A stretch of DNA of 64,000 nt. Origin: Dictyophora rubrovolvata (taxonomy: Eukaryota; Basidiomycota; Agaricomycetes; Phallales; Phallaceae). The stretch spans positions 1,736,001 through 1,800,000 of the forward strand of contig CP114123.1 of assembly GCA_029959195.1 (NCBI GenBank), read 5' to 3'. Below are positions 33,431 through 46,540 of this stretch, piece after piece. Position 1 is the stretch's first letter. Every line of letters begins with the position of its first letter. The position numbers were made by a program, and so were the translations under genes. A model generated the notes under the pieces. The model worked only from the letters and a program-made list of their open reading frames with translations, made no database searches and had not been told where the DNA came from.

Positions 33431-34666
33431 TAAAATCCACTAAAGTTCGTTTTAGGTTTAGACATGTCGTCAAATACATGGGAAGTTCTGGCTATTTTCC
33501 CCCCTTCAATTGTTTCCCGCATATCTCTGTTTGGGTCATTTTTTGGTTTTTGTAAAAACATTAATTACCTATATTTCCGATGCACGCTAACATGTATGTA
33601 AAAAAACTGGCAACTTTGTTTGTAAAACTTTGGATTCACAGATGGAATGGTCATTGCATTTTGCAGGGAGTAGATCGTTACACCAATGCAAAAGAGGTGA
33701 CGTGATGCAGATTTGGGGTATACTAGTTGCCACTGTCAGGTTAAAAACATTGCGCCGGTCAAATATTGCTCCGGCCATTATCTGAATCATATTTAGTCGA
33801 AATGAAATGACGGATTTCGAGATCCATTTCTCGGTGCATGATCAAGAGCTCGCTTTGGTTTCCGCCAGCGTTATCGCTGATTTCCGAAGGTAGAATTCCT
33901 GGGCGTTAAATTGGTCTTGAACGTTAAATGGTCTTGAACTTTTAACGATGTGAAGAGGGGGTGTTCAAAAGGGCCAGCGCCCAATAGATCAACAATAGAT
34001 CCTTCTTTTGAGGGAAAACAAACGACGTTCCTTCTAAGCTTCCACCGCTCGCTTTTTGAGCTCAGTTTGCCGGTCTCGCCGCCTATATGCTCGCAGGTAA
34101 TATGATCGTCCTCGCTTATCGCTTTTGCAACTTCCTTATCTGCCTCTCCATGCTCGTCTGTCCCCATCTCCCGGTAAGGCATTATATGTGTAAGTGTTTT
34201 GACGTTTGGATTTCCATAGCTATATCCAGTACTAAGATCATTCTTACCAGCCCAGCCTCATGTCCCGTATGTTCCCGAGAGTAATATCGTCGATCTTTCT
34301 CTGCCATTCCAAAACAGTTCAAATGATATCCGGATTCAGAACACGAGTTGACGAACAACCAGTGTTTTCGGATCCGAACCGAACCCAATCACCACATTCA
34401 GAATTTCGGAGCGAGGCTTCTATATGCGCCCAGCCTGAGGTCTGCCGCAGAAGCGCGCACGGGCGCGCACTTTCAAAATCAAATTTGCCATCACTGCAAT
34501 CACTCTCAACTCCAATCACATACACACATGAAAAAAAATGATATTTTAAAAGTTGACCTCTGAAATCGATAAAAACTCATAATATATCAGTCTAAATTCT
34601 TCAAGCTTCAAACTTCATTAGATCTCCCGCCTGTCCTCCCACCAGGAATAATTACCCTAACAGAAC
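33431..34666 (+). pseudogene. Spacer containing a relic of STM4
   Basis: Most of this is without a recognisable gene. At about 34270-34400 the sequence matches exon 4 of STM4 near 42320-42430: both encode a segment like the FSDPN motif preceded by VDEQP. Block 1 therefore once had an STM4 gene between STM2 and STM3, as block 2 still does. Confidence 0.55.
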
Positions 34667-35762
34667 ATGTCACCCGTCTCTCTTGTCAACAACAACAACA
34701 GACATATAATATCCCCTATATCTGTCGACGGCGGTAAGTGATGTCATGCCATCAGGGAGGCACTAAAGCTGATCTGCTGGCAGGGATATCCAATTCGTCG
34801 TACGTTCATACAAGTACAATGGCTTTTCATGGCCTTTATATTGACAGTATTCCTCTCACCTCGGGACCTGTTTCCAGTATTACAGCTCCCGCCGCCCCGA
34901 CTTTGGTCAATGTCAGTGCAAGTCGGCCTACTCACTCTTCTTTTTCTTCTTCCACTACAATCCTTGCTCACCCTGTCACTTATCAGACGACGTTGGGTCT
35001 AAGTGGCCCGGTTCTGACACGCAATGATGTATGCGTAAGCGGGACCGTTATTGCGGCACTAGGTGAGAACCTTATGATTGATGAATATCTCCATATCGAC
35101 TCACATTACTCAAACTCACTTGCAAAACAGCGATATGCATTGTCCTTTTACTTTCTTCAGGCTTAGCATGCAGAAGAATCCGGGTCAGGTGGATTAGAAA
35201 CTACAGTCAGCGACGAATCAATTCCTCCACGGTGGCGACGGCAATGAGTTTCAATCACAGAAGGTTGCTTTCAGTCTTTTCAATCAAAACATGTCTTGTC
35301 CTGAGTTTTCCTAGATTACAAATGTCAATTTCTAGTGAGCTCCCATTTGCTCCTTACCCCGGAAACACCCTTCCATCATCCTCCAACGATGACGATGATA
35401 CTCAAGACGTTCCGGTCAACAACGCAGTGACTCCCGAAGATCAGATATCCAATGCGACCTTCACGAACACTAGCTTTGATGCAGCACAGACCTCAGTAAC
35501 GTCTTTAAGTTCAATCAACGTAGGTGAACTTTCGATGCCTCCAACCCCTTTTATTCCAACTATTCCACTTCCCTCTGTCGACACCCACGGTTATCTTCTC
35601 CACTCCAACTCAAGTTCTTCCAATCATGAAAATGATACCAGCATACAATCCTGTTCTACACCGGTTGGCGAAACACAAAGCAGTGAGAGCGAGGACTATA
35701 ATTCGAATTCAAATCCGGAACCGATTGGAAGCTTGGGGTTGATATTGGGAATAGCGCGGTAG
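34667..35762 (+). CDS. STM3: intact single-pass membrane protein, four exons
   Basis: Exons 34667-34733, 34784-35062, 35131-35263 and 35315-35762 total 927 nt and encode 308 residues without a break. The start MSPVSLVNNNNRH is the only ATG before the conserved first intron (GTAAGTGATGTCA). Exon 2 is exactly 279 nt, as in STM3' and STM5. It encodes a Ser/Thr-rich exterior and NDVC just before the helix. In this copy the first cysteine of the usual C-x3-C is replaced (RNDVC). The helix VSGTVIAALAICIVLLLSSG is split by intron 2. A basic stretch ACRRIRVRWIRNY follows, then a tail with YPGNTLPSSSNDDDD, ELSMPPTPFIPTIPLPSVD and EPIGSLGLILGIAR at the end. Topology (N-out) is inferred from the positive juxtamembrane residues. 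Function unknown. Confidence 0.7.
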
Positions 35763-37620
35763 GAGCACCGCTGGCATCAAGATTAGAAATGAAAACAAAA
35801 CGAGGTCATATGAGAATTGCGAATTTGGGATAAAACAAAATTTAGAATTATGGAACCTGACAAAAAAAACCATCGGAATGAAATCGCAGCGCATACAGGC
35901 ACAGAAAACCTGAGTCTTTCAAAGCTTCGTGATGTAGCTGATATATATATACATGACCAAGTTAGCAGCTAAATAAAAGGGAACAAATATTTAAATCAAT
36001 ACCCACGCAAACATCGAATCTGTAACCAATGAGAAGGCACGTGACTGAGGTAACCAGGATCGCGCAGCAGTAGGGGGTAGAAGGGTTTGTTCCGCTATCG
36101 TTTGATGCATCTTGGGGATGAAGTAGCGGATCTATCCGTTGGAAATATGATGTGTTCGAGCTAGCCTTGAGAAAGAGGTGGGCTTTAAAAGCGCCACTGA
36201 GACGAACCAATTAATCGTTAATCAGGACCAGGAGTCGACAAGAAACGGGTGTTTAGCAGCGGATGACATTGAATATACATAGGATAACGTTTCACTAACA
36301 ACAAGGACGGATGCGAACCTGAGCTGCCGAAAATGGTTATAGCTCTGAATTTGTTGGAATTAGCTCCTTGACTAGCTTGACGCCATAGGTCTGAGTACAA
36401 GTGTTGTATGAGTCGAGCGGACGAGTCCAAGACGAGTCACGACGGTTGAGAGGAGGTTCTACTAACACGGCACCACAGAGGTCCACTGTTGCACATCTAC
36501 AGTGAACCGAGATCACCGTGACCGCCGTCGTTGTCACTCTGCACTCAGTGCTCACTTCCTTGACACCTTATTGTCCGTCTAAGGCTAGTTGACTTGTGAT
36601 GCTCCATCTATTTTTGATAAAAAAAGCGTCTCTATAAGACGCAAACCAATCATTCACTTTTACTTCCACACACACCCATCTGGCATCATCGTCGACTGAT
36701 AGTCTAACTCAGGTTCCCAGATCGCTCTCACCGCCTCCAGCACAAACGTCTAAGTCTAGGGACGACTTGACTCAACACCTCCAAGTTTGCCATTTGCGAA
36801 CGTCGTGCGACGAGGTAATCTCAAGGTGCCTTCATGCGGCGACTGCAGAGCGCGACTTGATCTAATGTAAGGCGTCGGTGCTGGTTTTGCATTAGGGATG
36901 GATTGCATCGGTTGTGCATCGTCCGAGGAGATTTGGGAAGAGCCTGCTAGTCTTGCGTGGGATACTCTGGATCTAAAGGAACACGGTCAAGCATTGCTGC
37001 TACAGTGAGTAGTAGTTTGCGTCGTCTTGCCTACTTTCTGATGTTAAAGAAGGGTCCCCCTCTGGTGAGAGATCCCATAACTCCAACACGAGACTCATCA
37101 GTCTATGTGATGACTTTACACCAACCTGATATTCCCGCCGTCAAATTTTGAACTCCTCGAGTGCGTTCTAGAGCAGTTTTAGTACCGCTGTATATCTTTT
37201 TCTAAGGAAATGTGAATGCATTAGTTCCAAATTAGCAACGTTGGGCTTCATTCCTGACTGGTCGATTTAGGACTCATACCAAGCACCAGTAAATCCTCTT
37301 CTGTGATCTTTAATTTATATATATCAAGGCGGAACGGGAAAATGGGAGCATTGAGATTTTAAACCCATACGTTGGACATATTGACGAGGTAAACTCTCAC
37401 CGGAAATCAATGTCGCCCTCGCCTGATGAGTATTTGTCCTTATGTTCACCCCAGTCAGGCATACCAATTACCGTCAATGAACACGGGGGATCATACTAAC
37501 AGCTTCCGGAGTCGCATTCGAAAGAAAAGTGTCTGTGAAAATACACGTCATCCATAATGCAGTGAGTTCTTCCCTCGTAAATTAAACCAGCCACAAACCA
37601 AACTTCAGGAACAACGTAAA
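35763..37620. other. Spacer block S1, repeated twice more
   Basis: No gene is recognised. Long parts recur at 44534-46500 (S2) and 50870-52900 (S3), for example the stretch with TTAATCAGGACC at 36216, TTAATCAGGACT at 45026 and TTAATCGGGACC at 51172. The minus strand near 36850-36960 contains a degraded copy of the presequence-like fragment seen at 51717-51965. The repetition marks the boundaries of the tandem duplications. Confidence 0.55.
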
Positions 37621-37639
37621 TTTTGTCATAGGGTTTTTA

Positions 37640-38160
37640 GCACCGTCAGTCGTCCCAGCCTTCTTTTCATTTTCACTTTGTGAGATTATTTGCTGATGTA
37701 ATTACTCTTCTTTTATGTCTGGGCATGCGAGGGGGGGGGAAACGCCACTGGGGAGCGCGAACTTCAACCCATGACCGGAACCGAAGAGACAGCGACTCCG
37801 AGTACCAGAAGAAGGCAAGGAATCCTTTAGTAGCACCACCACCGTCATCACGCTATCCTCCCCGACCTTCACTCCCGAATCCATCAATATCGCGGTCGGC
37901 AGACCACCCTCAACTTCAAATTAACACCCAGCCGCACTGAGCGTAGACCAATTTTCAATACTTCAAAGAATTAGAGATAGATGACCGCGTCTTCCAGTGT
38001 TCACTAGTCATTACTCCCCGAATTCATATTTCTACTTTACACACACTCCATCTCTCGTCCCCCGCCCAGCTGACCGCAGTGGCACAGCCCAATACACAGC
38101 CCCCAGCGACGATCCTCCAAATTTTCAAAGACATGATATTCCATCACCGGTTTGATTTAT
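37640..38160 (+). pseudogene. STM1' relic (second-exon remnant of STM1)
   Basis: The stretch matches exon 2 of STM1 (30440-30900). It keeps the helix end VITLLLCLGMRG, a GAR.. juxtamembrane region, and the NPLVAPP segment, but the frame is lost after the first third by small insertions and deletions. No counterpart of exon 1 is found upstream. It marks the start of block 2. Confidence 0.65.
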
Positions 38161-38732
38161 GGGAGCACCACCGATCTTTTGGGATATCATTAGTAATTAA
38201 ATGCCATTTAGTTTGACTGCAAGCTAGATTCGAGCCACGAACTCGACGACAAACGAACTAAGAAGTTTCCAAGTTTTCAAATGAATTTTCCTGGCTTTTC
38301 TGCATGACATCCTAACGCGAGTACTTGGGCTATTTTGGGCTTGGGCACAATGTCCAAATGAAAGAAGTTCGGATATATCAGGTTTTTCCACAGTCGGCGC
38401 CACCGCCCGTATTCACATCACATACATAACTCAATCGTGCGCGTGAGGTTCTGCGTGGGCGGCGAGAATCAACGGCGAGAATCAAGCGTGAGAGTAAGAA
38501 ACTCACAGTACCACAACAAAGCCACAGCAAGATAGTCAGGCCTCAGGTCCCAGGGGGCAGATTCAAACAGATCCAAATCTTGATTCATCGGCGGCCGGCG
38601 ACGCGTGATAGTATGATATGTAACAGCCGTTTTAAATACTGTTAAATACCCAACATGTCAATTTTACTCCTCAAAAGTCTTCAGAGCTTCAGCGCAGCTT
38701 CGATATTAGCCCTCTAGTCTTTCATCGACCTT

Positions 38733-39919
38733 TTGGCACCATCCTTCCTTCGTAAAAATCCTCCGACGTCCTCTACGGCTAAACTCATCGACATCGGTAC
38801 GTGATGTCAGGCTAAAGAAATCCTGAGGATTGATCCATCGTAGAAGAAATGAACTCAAGCCCAGTCACCCTGCATGACCGCCACAGGGTCAAAAATCTTT
38901 CTTACACCTCTGAGGCACCGGCATTTAACATCACAGCCTCCTCGCACCCTATCAATACCAATGCAAGTACCCTTGCTCGTTATTCCTCAATTCCCCCCCT
39001 CGATGGGATGCTCACTATGTTTGCTAGGTGACTTCGACCTCAAATGGCGTGCCGTTTACATGTGATGGTGTATGCATCAGCATCACCATTGTCTTGGCCC
39101 TAGGTAAGAGCCTCAATAATTAAGTCAAATCGCTTTTCTTGACCAGTGTTTTCAAACCGTGCGTCTAATAGTAATATTCTGTACATCCATTGGCCTTTTT
39201 CTAGGCTTTGGATGCAAGAGAAACATGAATAGATGGATTTGGAACAATAATCGGCGACGCACCAGTTCCCCAGTTATAGCAACCGCAGCAGTAAATCTCG
39301 TCCCCAGAAGGTACATTTCCTTCTTCTCAATTTCTTCTTCTAAAATTGTTCCAGACCACGACCAGACATATTGACAATTGATGGACTCGGACTACCGCCG
39401 GTTCCTCCTTATTCCGGAAGTACCCTTCCACCATACTCTAGTACTGCTATTCAAGATGTTCCTGTCAGCAACATCAGTCCCGGTGCCAATTCTCCAACAG
39501 ACGATCAAGTATCCAATACATCACTAGCATATACAAGCTTTGCAGCACACACCTCATCTTTAAATTCAACCAACTTTACCGGAGAATTACCCGTCCCTCC
39601 TACGCCTTTGATTTCGACTGTTCCACTCCCTCCTGTGGAGAGCACCATCAACGATGTTGTCCATCCTGGTTTTATTTTCCAACACAATTCAAATGACAGA
39701 TCCGGAATAGGTGGACAACTAACACGGACGGTCCGTGATGAAGGGATTCAATTCGGGACCGAAAGCAATTCGAATGAGGGTTCTTGTTCTAATCTTAAGC
39801 CGACGGGTACCCTGGGACTGATATTCAAATTGCCACTCACCTCATGTGACGTACGTGCGGACTTTGGCAATTCAAATCACGGCCTCGAAGACGATTTCCC
39901 TTGTGGAAGGCGATCCTAG
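38733..39919 (+). pseudogene. STM2': damaged second copy of STM2
   Basis: It aligns with STM2 along its whole length at an offset near 6,560 bp. Exon-equivalents are 38733-38796, 38844-39103, 39172-39310 and 39355-39919, and the splice sites are kept. The start codon is TTG where STM2 has ATG, and no other ATG stands in exon 1. Exon 2 is 4 nt shorter than in STM2, which shifts the frame before the CDGVC-coding part. Exons 3 and 4 still read well: helix VIFCTSIGLFLGFGC, KRNMNRWIWNNN, then GELPVPPTPLISTVPLPPVE and PTGTLGLIFKLP. Probably no longer makes the full protein. Confidence 0.7.
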
Positions 39920-41444
39920 CCCACGTCAGTCTACATCAGTGATTGAGCCAAAGCTGAAAAAAATGTCAAATGCGTGGGAAGTTTTACCATGGTAGCTTTT
40001 GTTCCCCTTTACTTGTTTTCCGCACATACCTTTTTGGGTCATTTTTTTGGTTTTTGTAAAAACATAATTACCTCTATTCCCGATGCACGCTAACATGTAA
40101 CAAACTGGCAACTTTTTTGTAAAACTTTGTATTTTTGCAGGGAGTAGATTGTTACACCAATTGCAACACCAAAAAAGGGAACGCGATGCAGATTTGGGAT
40201 GCAAGCCGAGTACAGTTAGATGGATGTTGTCAGATTAAAAACATTGCGCTGGCCAAATACTCTGGCGCATTGAGATTCTGATTCATATTCGGTCGAAATG
40301 AAAGAACAGATCATATAAATCGGGATCTAATATTTCTCAGCACATGATCAGGTTAACAAATTGCTTTGATAAATATACCTAGTAATAGCAATGCAGATCA
40401 ATACTATCGCTGATTTCCAAATTGCGACGCAGTTGGTCAAGACGAAAATTCCTGAAAAAGCGCGAAAAGCGGCAAGCAAAATGGAACGGCGCCCATTCGC
40501 AGAGATTTAGAAAGAACTAGGAGAAAATGTAACAATCCATACAAAGAGAGATCATTGCGATGGCTATATCACACACACATATGACAACCCTGAAACGCAA
40601 ATGAAGTTTCCCATTCACATCTCCATTGTCTCTTATCGACATCATCTCTCGACATTATCCTTCGTCGCTATAGTTCAAACTAGCATGATAGAATTCCTGG
40701 GCGCTGAACGTCGATCATTGAGCAATGCACTGTGGTAGGTAGGCTGGTAGCGTTCCCACACAAAAAGGGGACCTTCTTCCGTGACAATTTTGCAGGGTGA
40801 TCTGTCGAGTTCTGGGCATTGATATTGGTAGCGAGGATTGAGTGGTATTCTTCAAAAGAAGCCGAATACTTATTGATGTCCTCTAGTCCATTTGAAGCAG
40901 GTGCCAGGCAAGAAGCTGGCAGGTCAACCTTACATGTGAAAAGGCGGAGTCCAAAGAGTTGGCGCCCATAGGTCCAGCAAAAAAACCGATTACGACTCAA
41001 GCGTATAGACCCACTAATAATTGCAGTACTGCCATCTCTTCAAAATCTCGATTCCGAATTAATAGATCACGCATGTGTATTAACTGGCTACTAGAATCAT
41101 CCAGATACATGGGTGATAGATTCCAAAAAATGACCTGATCTGAGATTTAGAAAAACGTTTTGAAAACATTCGTTTGTATCGCATTTTCTGCCGCAATTCA
41201 TATGTCTGGTATCGTTTTACAAATAGGAATTACACAGCATTATCGCCTCTCTGATCGGATTGCATTGAAAATTGACAGACGGTGCCGACATTGATGAAGG
41301 AATTTCCTAGTAGGAAAGTCGCCGCCTCGAGTTCAGCCTTTTAAATATACAGTGGATTTTTGCAATGAAAACTCCTAGTGTTCATTCAAAATTTTATTTC
41401 ATCTTTTCCCATCCTCTCGCCAAGAAAAATCGCACTGACAAGAC
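39920..41444. other. Spacer between STM2' and STM4
   Basis: No gene is recognised. The first 400 bases resemble the region after STM2 (33431-33830), as expected from the block duplication. A minus-strand frame at 40680-41000 has no recognisable motif. Confidence 0.4.
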
Positions 41445-42600
41445 ATGGCACCAATGTCTATTATCAGCTTCAGGCTTATGTCCATATCCAGCGACATTGG
41501 TAAATGATATCATGTGGGGAGGCATTTAAGCTGATTCATTCCAGGAAATCCCAACTCGTCCTCCACCCAAACAAGCCTACCGACTCTTCTCGGCCTCCAT
41601 ATTGTTAACAATCCCTCTTGCATCTTGGAACCTCCTAGTGCTTCCAGCATCACCGCCTCCGCCACTCAAAACCCTGTGAGTGTCAATGTAGGTATCGTTG
41701 CTCAATTCATCAGATGTCACTTCAACGGATGCTCACCATGTTAATCTACCAGGCGCTGTTCGTATGCAACGATGTGTGCATCGGTGTCACAGTTGTCTCC
41801 GCACTAGGTAAGAGCCTGACGGTTAATCAATATATATATCTCTCTCGACCAATATTTTCAAATATTTTACCTAACAGTGATATTCAGCATATCTATTGGC
41901 TTTTTTCTTTTCCTAGGCTGTGGATGCAAGAGAAATATGAACAGATGGGTTTGGAGCAACAATCAGCGACGAACCGATTCTCCAGTGGCCGTAGCCGCAG
42001 CAATAAGTCTTAATCTGAGAAGGTACTTTTACTCTGCGCATATTCTCAGTCTCACCCCTTAAGCCGTCCCCAGATCACGAACAGAACCCTCAACGTCTAT
42101 TGAGCCCCCACCCCTTCCTCCTTATCCCGGAAACGATCTTCCAGCATACCCTGACCACAGCGTCCAGAGTGTTTCTATCAACAACATAAGTTCCGGCCGC
42201 AGCCTCGCGACACACATTTCGGCAAGATACTCAGACTCAGCTGATACCAGTGAACTGATCGTCCCTCCTATACCTTCCATCCCAACTATTTCACTCCCTC
42301 CTGTTGACAACGGGAGTAATATGGACAATATCGTCCATCTTTCTCTGCCGCTCCAAAACAGTTCAGATGACACCAGAATTCAAGTTGTTGACGAACAGCC
42401 AATGTTTTCGGACCCGAACGGAGCCCGGGCCCAACTTGCATTCAGACTTGTTTTTCCAATTCAAGAAACAGGGAACAACTTGAGCGAGGGTCCAATTTCA
42501 ATTTCAGTTTGAATTTGGAAGCAGCTCAAAACCAATTGGAAGCCTGGCATCGGTATTTGGAAATGCCGCTAGACCGCCGCCTTTAAATATTAAATTCCCA
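41445..42600 (+). pseudogene. STM4: damaged family member
   Basis: Exon 1 (41445-41499) reads MAPMSIISFRLMSISSDI and ends at the conserved first intron, GTAAATGATATCA. Exon 2 starts at 41546 in frame with a Ser/Thr-rich exterior, but a frame change occurs before VCNDVCIGVTVVSAL, the expected C-x3-C and start of the helix. Exon 3 is clean: VIFSISIGFFLFLGCGCK and RNMNRWVWSNNQRR, with two cysteines at the membrane edge. The tail keeps PPYPGNDLPAYPD and IVPPIPSIPTISLPPVD but loses the frame near its end, where GSL remains in another frame. A short GT-AG pair around 41676-41713 (38 nt) does not restore the frame. Confidence 0.6.
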
Positions 42601-43481
42601 GTCCCCACCACATGTTTGCTACGGCACTGGTTTAAATTATGACACCGAGGATGGTTCTGGTTCTTCAGCTTTTGTTATGGAGGATGTTTGGAGAACGTCG
42701 ATCTTTAGATCACCTAGAATTTGATTAAAGGTTTAATGATGAACCTTGTTAGCCCGGTTTGATTATTTTTTAGAATCATCTATGTATGCATACCTGTATC
42801 ATATGTCATCAAGTGACAAGTCGGCTACTTATTTTCTGTAGCCATTCGTAATGGAAACCTTTTTATTCATCGACCGGCATTGTGCGAGACTCGAATTTCA
42901 ACTGTATGGGTACAATAAGTAGCTAGACGGAGCTGTGCTCTGAATCAGAACGCGGAACAAGACCGCCAGATGGGCGGGCACCTTGCTCGGCGAATTCGGA
43001 CACCATCGCTCAGAGTGACACAAGACTGCATTGCTTATAAGTATGAACAAGAACTGTGACGAAATATTTGAATGACCATGGTCTTTGTGAGCTGGTGTCT
43101 GGTGTCTTGGTTCGACTAAGATGAGCAAGTTTATTTCCGGCATATTCCCTCTTTAGGTTCCGGGTGTCTTATAATCACTTCATTTCGGTTTGTATGAAGT
43201 GGCGCTGTGCTCTGACATTACTGTTTTCCCCTGGCTCAAGCTGAGCTATAATTATCAACAACCCACCTTGCTCCGAACGCGAACGTCTTGCTGTGTTTCC
43301 GTAGGCGGAGATGCATATTCTGGCGCCATAATGATCTCCTGTTATGTAAGGTATCGGGACTACGTCTGCCATTTAAGTGCTCTTTAAGTTCAGACACAAA
43401 CATAAGAGAATGGGCCCGTTGGACCATCTACAATTACACTGACAGAACATATCGCCCGTTTCTCTTGTCAACAACAGGCCT
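42601..43481. other. Spacer before STM3'
   Basis: No gene is recognised. Near 43437-43460 the sequence matches the STM3 leader (ACAGAACAT), but the position of the STM3 start codon is ATA here. Confidence 0.4.
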
Positions 43482-44533
43482 ATGTCCCCTAGATCTGTCG
43501 ACGGCGGTAAGTGATATCACGTCAGGGAGGCATTAAAGCTGATATATTGGCAGGGATATCCAATTCAGGGTATGTTCAGACAAGTACAACGGCTTTTCGC
43601 AACCTTTATATTGACAGTATTCCTCTCACCTCGGGATCTGCTTCTAGTATTACAGCTCCTGCCACCCCGACTTTGGTCAATGTCAATGCAAGTCGCATTA
43701 CTCACACTTCTTCTTCCTCTCTGATCCCAATCCTTACTCACCCTGTCATTTATCAGACGACGGTGGGTACAAGCGGTCCGGTTCCGACATGCGATGGTGT
43801 ATGCGTAGGTGGGATCGTTATTGCTACACTAGGTGAGAACCTTGTGGTGGATGAATATCTCTCTATCGACCAGCATTTCTCAAATTCACTTACGAAACAG
43901 CGATATACATCGGCCTTTTACTTTCCTTAGGCCTAACACGCGGCAGAATAATCCCGAGAAGATGGACGAGGAAATACACTCAGCGACGAACCAATTCCTC
44001 AACGGTGGTGACGGCAATGAATCTCAATCACAGAAGGTTACTTTCAGTCTTTTCAACTCAAAACATTCCTCGTCCTGAGTTTTTCCAGATCACAAACGTC
44101 AGTTTATAGTGAGCCGGGCCCACTTTCTCCTTACCCCGAAGACACCCGTCCACTGCCATTCTCCAACGATGATGATGATACTCGATATGTTCTTGCCAAC
44201 AACACGACTCCCGACGATCAGACGTCATTAAATGCGACACTCACAAACTCCAGCTTCGACTCAGCACCTACATCGGTGACGTCTTTTAATTTAAACAACA
44301 CTGATGAACTTTCTATGCCTCCTGCTCCTGTTATTCCAACCATTCCACTCCCTCCTGTCGACACCCACGGTTATCTTCTCTCGTATAACCCAATTTCGCC
44401 CAATCACGAAAACGATAGCAGCATACAGTCATGTTCTGCACTGGTTGGCGAAACACAAAGCAGTGAGAGCGGAGGCTATAATTCGAATTCGAATTTGGAA
44501 CCGATTGGAAGCTTGGGGTTGATATTGGAATAA
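43482..44533 (+). CDS. STM3': paralogue of STM3 with shifted start
   Basis: Exons 43482-43506, 43554-43832 (279 nt), 43901-44036 and 44089-44533 total 885 nt and encode 294 residues without a break. The codon aligned with the STM3 start is ATA, so I chose the next in-frame ATG, 10-12 codons later (MSPRSVDG). The protein has a Ser/Thr-rich exterior, CDGVC, the helix VGGIVIATLAIYIGLLLSLGL split by intron 2, a basic stretch RRWTRKYTQRR, and the tail YPEDTRPLPFSNDDDD, ELSMPPAPVIPTIPLPPVD and LEPIGSLGLILE at the C-terminus. It is the block-2 counterpart of STM3 at an offset near 8,780 bp. Confidence 0.65.
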
Positions 44534-46540
44534 TGTCGCAGAAGCGCATCAAAATCAGAAATCAAAACAAAACAACGCGGGAATCGCGAATTTGGGATAA
44601 CTAGAAATTTGAAATTATGGAACCTGGCAAAAACGCCATCAGAATGAAATTGTAGTGCATGCAGGCGCAGAAAACCTGAGTCTTTTAAAGCTTCGTAATG
44701 TAACTGATAAATATATATGAATGACCAAGTTAGCAGCTAAATAAAAGGGATCAAATATTTAAACCCATACCCACACAAATACCCACACAAACGATGATCG
44801 AATCTGCATCGACCAATAAGAGGATGTGAAAGAAAGCCCGTATATGTGACCAAGATAATCAGGGTCGCACAGCAATGGGTGGTAGAAGGGTGTGTTCCGC
44901 GATGCATTGTCAAAGAGTTTGGTGCGTTTTGGGGATGAAGCAGCGGATCCGTCCGCTGGAGATGTGGAATGTTTCTGAGCCAACCATCAAAGAAGTGGGC
45001 TTCAAAAACACTTTTAATGAATTAATCATTAATCAGGACTAGAAGTCGACGAAAAACGGGTGTTTTAACGGATGGCATTGAATATAGGATACCGTTCCAC
45101 TAACATTGAGGAAGGATGTGAATCTGCATTGTCAATAACAGATCATAGCTGTGACTAGCTTTTTGACTGGCTTGACATTTTGACTCAGTCCCAAGTGTTG
45201 TAATAAGTCGAGCGGACGGTTGAGAGGAAAGAGGTTCTACCAACACGGCACCACAGAGGTCCACTGTTACACATTTCATATCGACAGAACGCCATCGTTG
45301 TCACTTCCCTAACACCTTCACCATTGCACCTCCCGTCTAAGACTAGTTGATTCGTATGTTGTGTTACTCCTTAGCGCATGTTCCTTGTATAAACCAATCG
45401 TTTACTTCCACACATATCACACCCATCGTCTCCCTTGAACGTCGACTGATAGTCTATTTCATGTTCCCAGGTCACTCTCACCGCATCCAGCACAAACGTC
45501 TGAGTCTAGAGTACGACTTGACCCAAGCACTTCGAATTTAAACGTTTACCGTCTGCGAGCGTCGTGTTAAAAAGTAACACAGCTCGCAATCTGCCAATGT
45601 CGAAAGCGTTGGCGCTGGTTTTGCGTTAAGGGTGGATTGCGTGGTACTGGTTGCGTATCGTTTGAGGAGGTTCGGGAAGGGCTGATCTTGCGCGGCATGC
45701 TCTGGATCTAAAAAACACGGCCAGGCATTACTACTACGGTGAGTAGCGTGCGTCGCCTTATTCAACTACTTTTTGATCAAAAATATTAAAGAAAGGTCCT
45801 CCTCTAATAAAAAATTCCCTAACTCTAACACGAAATTTGTCAGTCTGTGCTGAGTTTACACCAACAATCCCGCCGTCAATTTCTATGAGACCCGCGAGTG
45901 CGTTCTAAAGTCGGTGTAAATATGAAGAATGCCATGACGCTCCCGCGGTACGCAGTTTTAGTAACGCTTTGCTTTTTTTTTAAAAAAAAAATGCGAATGC
46001 ATTATTCCAAATTCGTAACGCTAGGCCGCATTCCCGACTGGCGCTGATCTAGGACCCATACCAAGCACCAGTAGATCCCCTTCTGTGATTTTATATACTA
46101 TCCAGATGGAAGCATTGATAGTCTTCAGACCACAGGTTCTCACATACATAGGATATATTGACGAGGTACACTTTTATCGGGAATTGTCCTCGCCTGATGA
46201 GCGTTTGTGCTTGTGTTCAGCCTCAAAGAGTCTCTGTACACGTTCGTTCACAATACAGTGAGTTCTTTTCTTTGTGAACTAAAACCAGCCATAAACCAAA
46301 TTTTCGGAATAACATAAATTTCGTCCGAGGGTTTTCAGCACCATCAGTCGTCTCAGCATTCTGCGAAACTATCAAAAATCCCCTCGCGCCAGTATGAAGT
46401 TTGAAGACACTGTAGCCAACACATTCCGTGTCTGACAACATATCTTTATGCACACGGTATCGTCTTGTCTCTACAACAATTGAGCTCAGAAGCCAAAGCC
46501 TAACGATTAGTTTATCGAGGATCATCGCTAACTTGGAGGA
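44534..46540. other. Spacer block S2
   Basis: No gene is recognised. It is homologous to S1 (35763-37620) and S3 (50870-52900). The minus strand at about 45590-45765 holds a presequence-like fragment with TQSTLNAKPAPTLSTLAD, lacking a usable start. Confidence 0.5.

Noticed and set aside
41676-41713. A 38-nt intron (GTGAGT...CAG) that might rescue STM4
   Set aside because: It is shorter than the other introns here, and its phase does not lead into the frame of the CNDVC motif.
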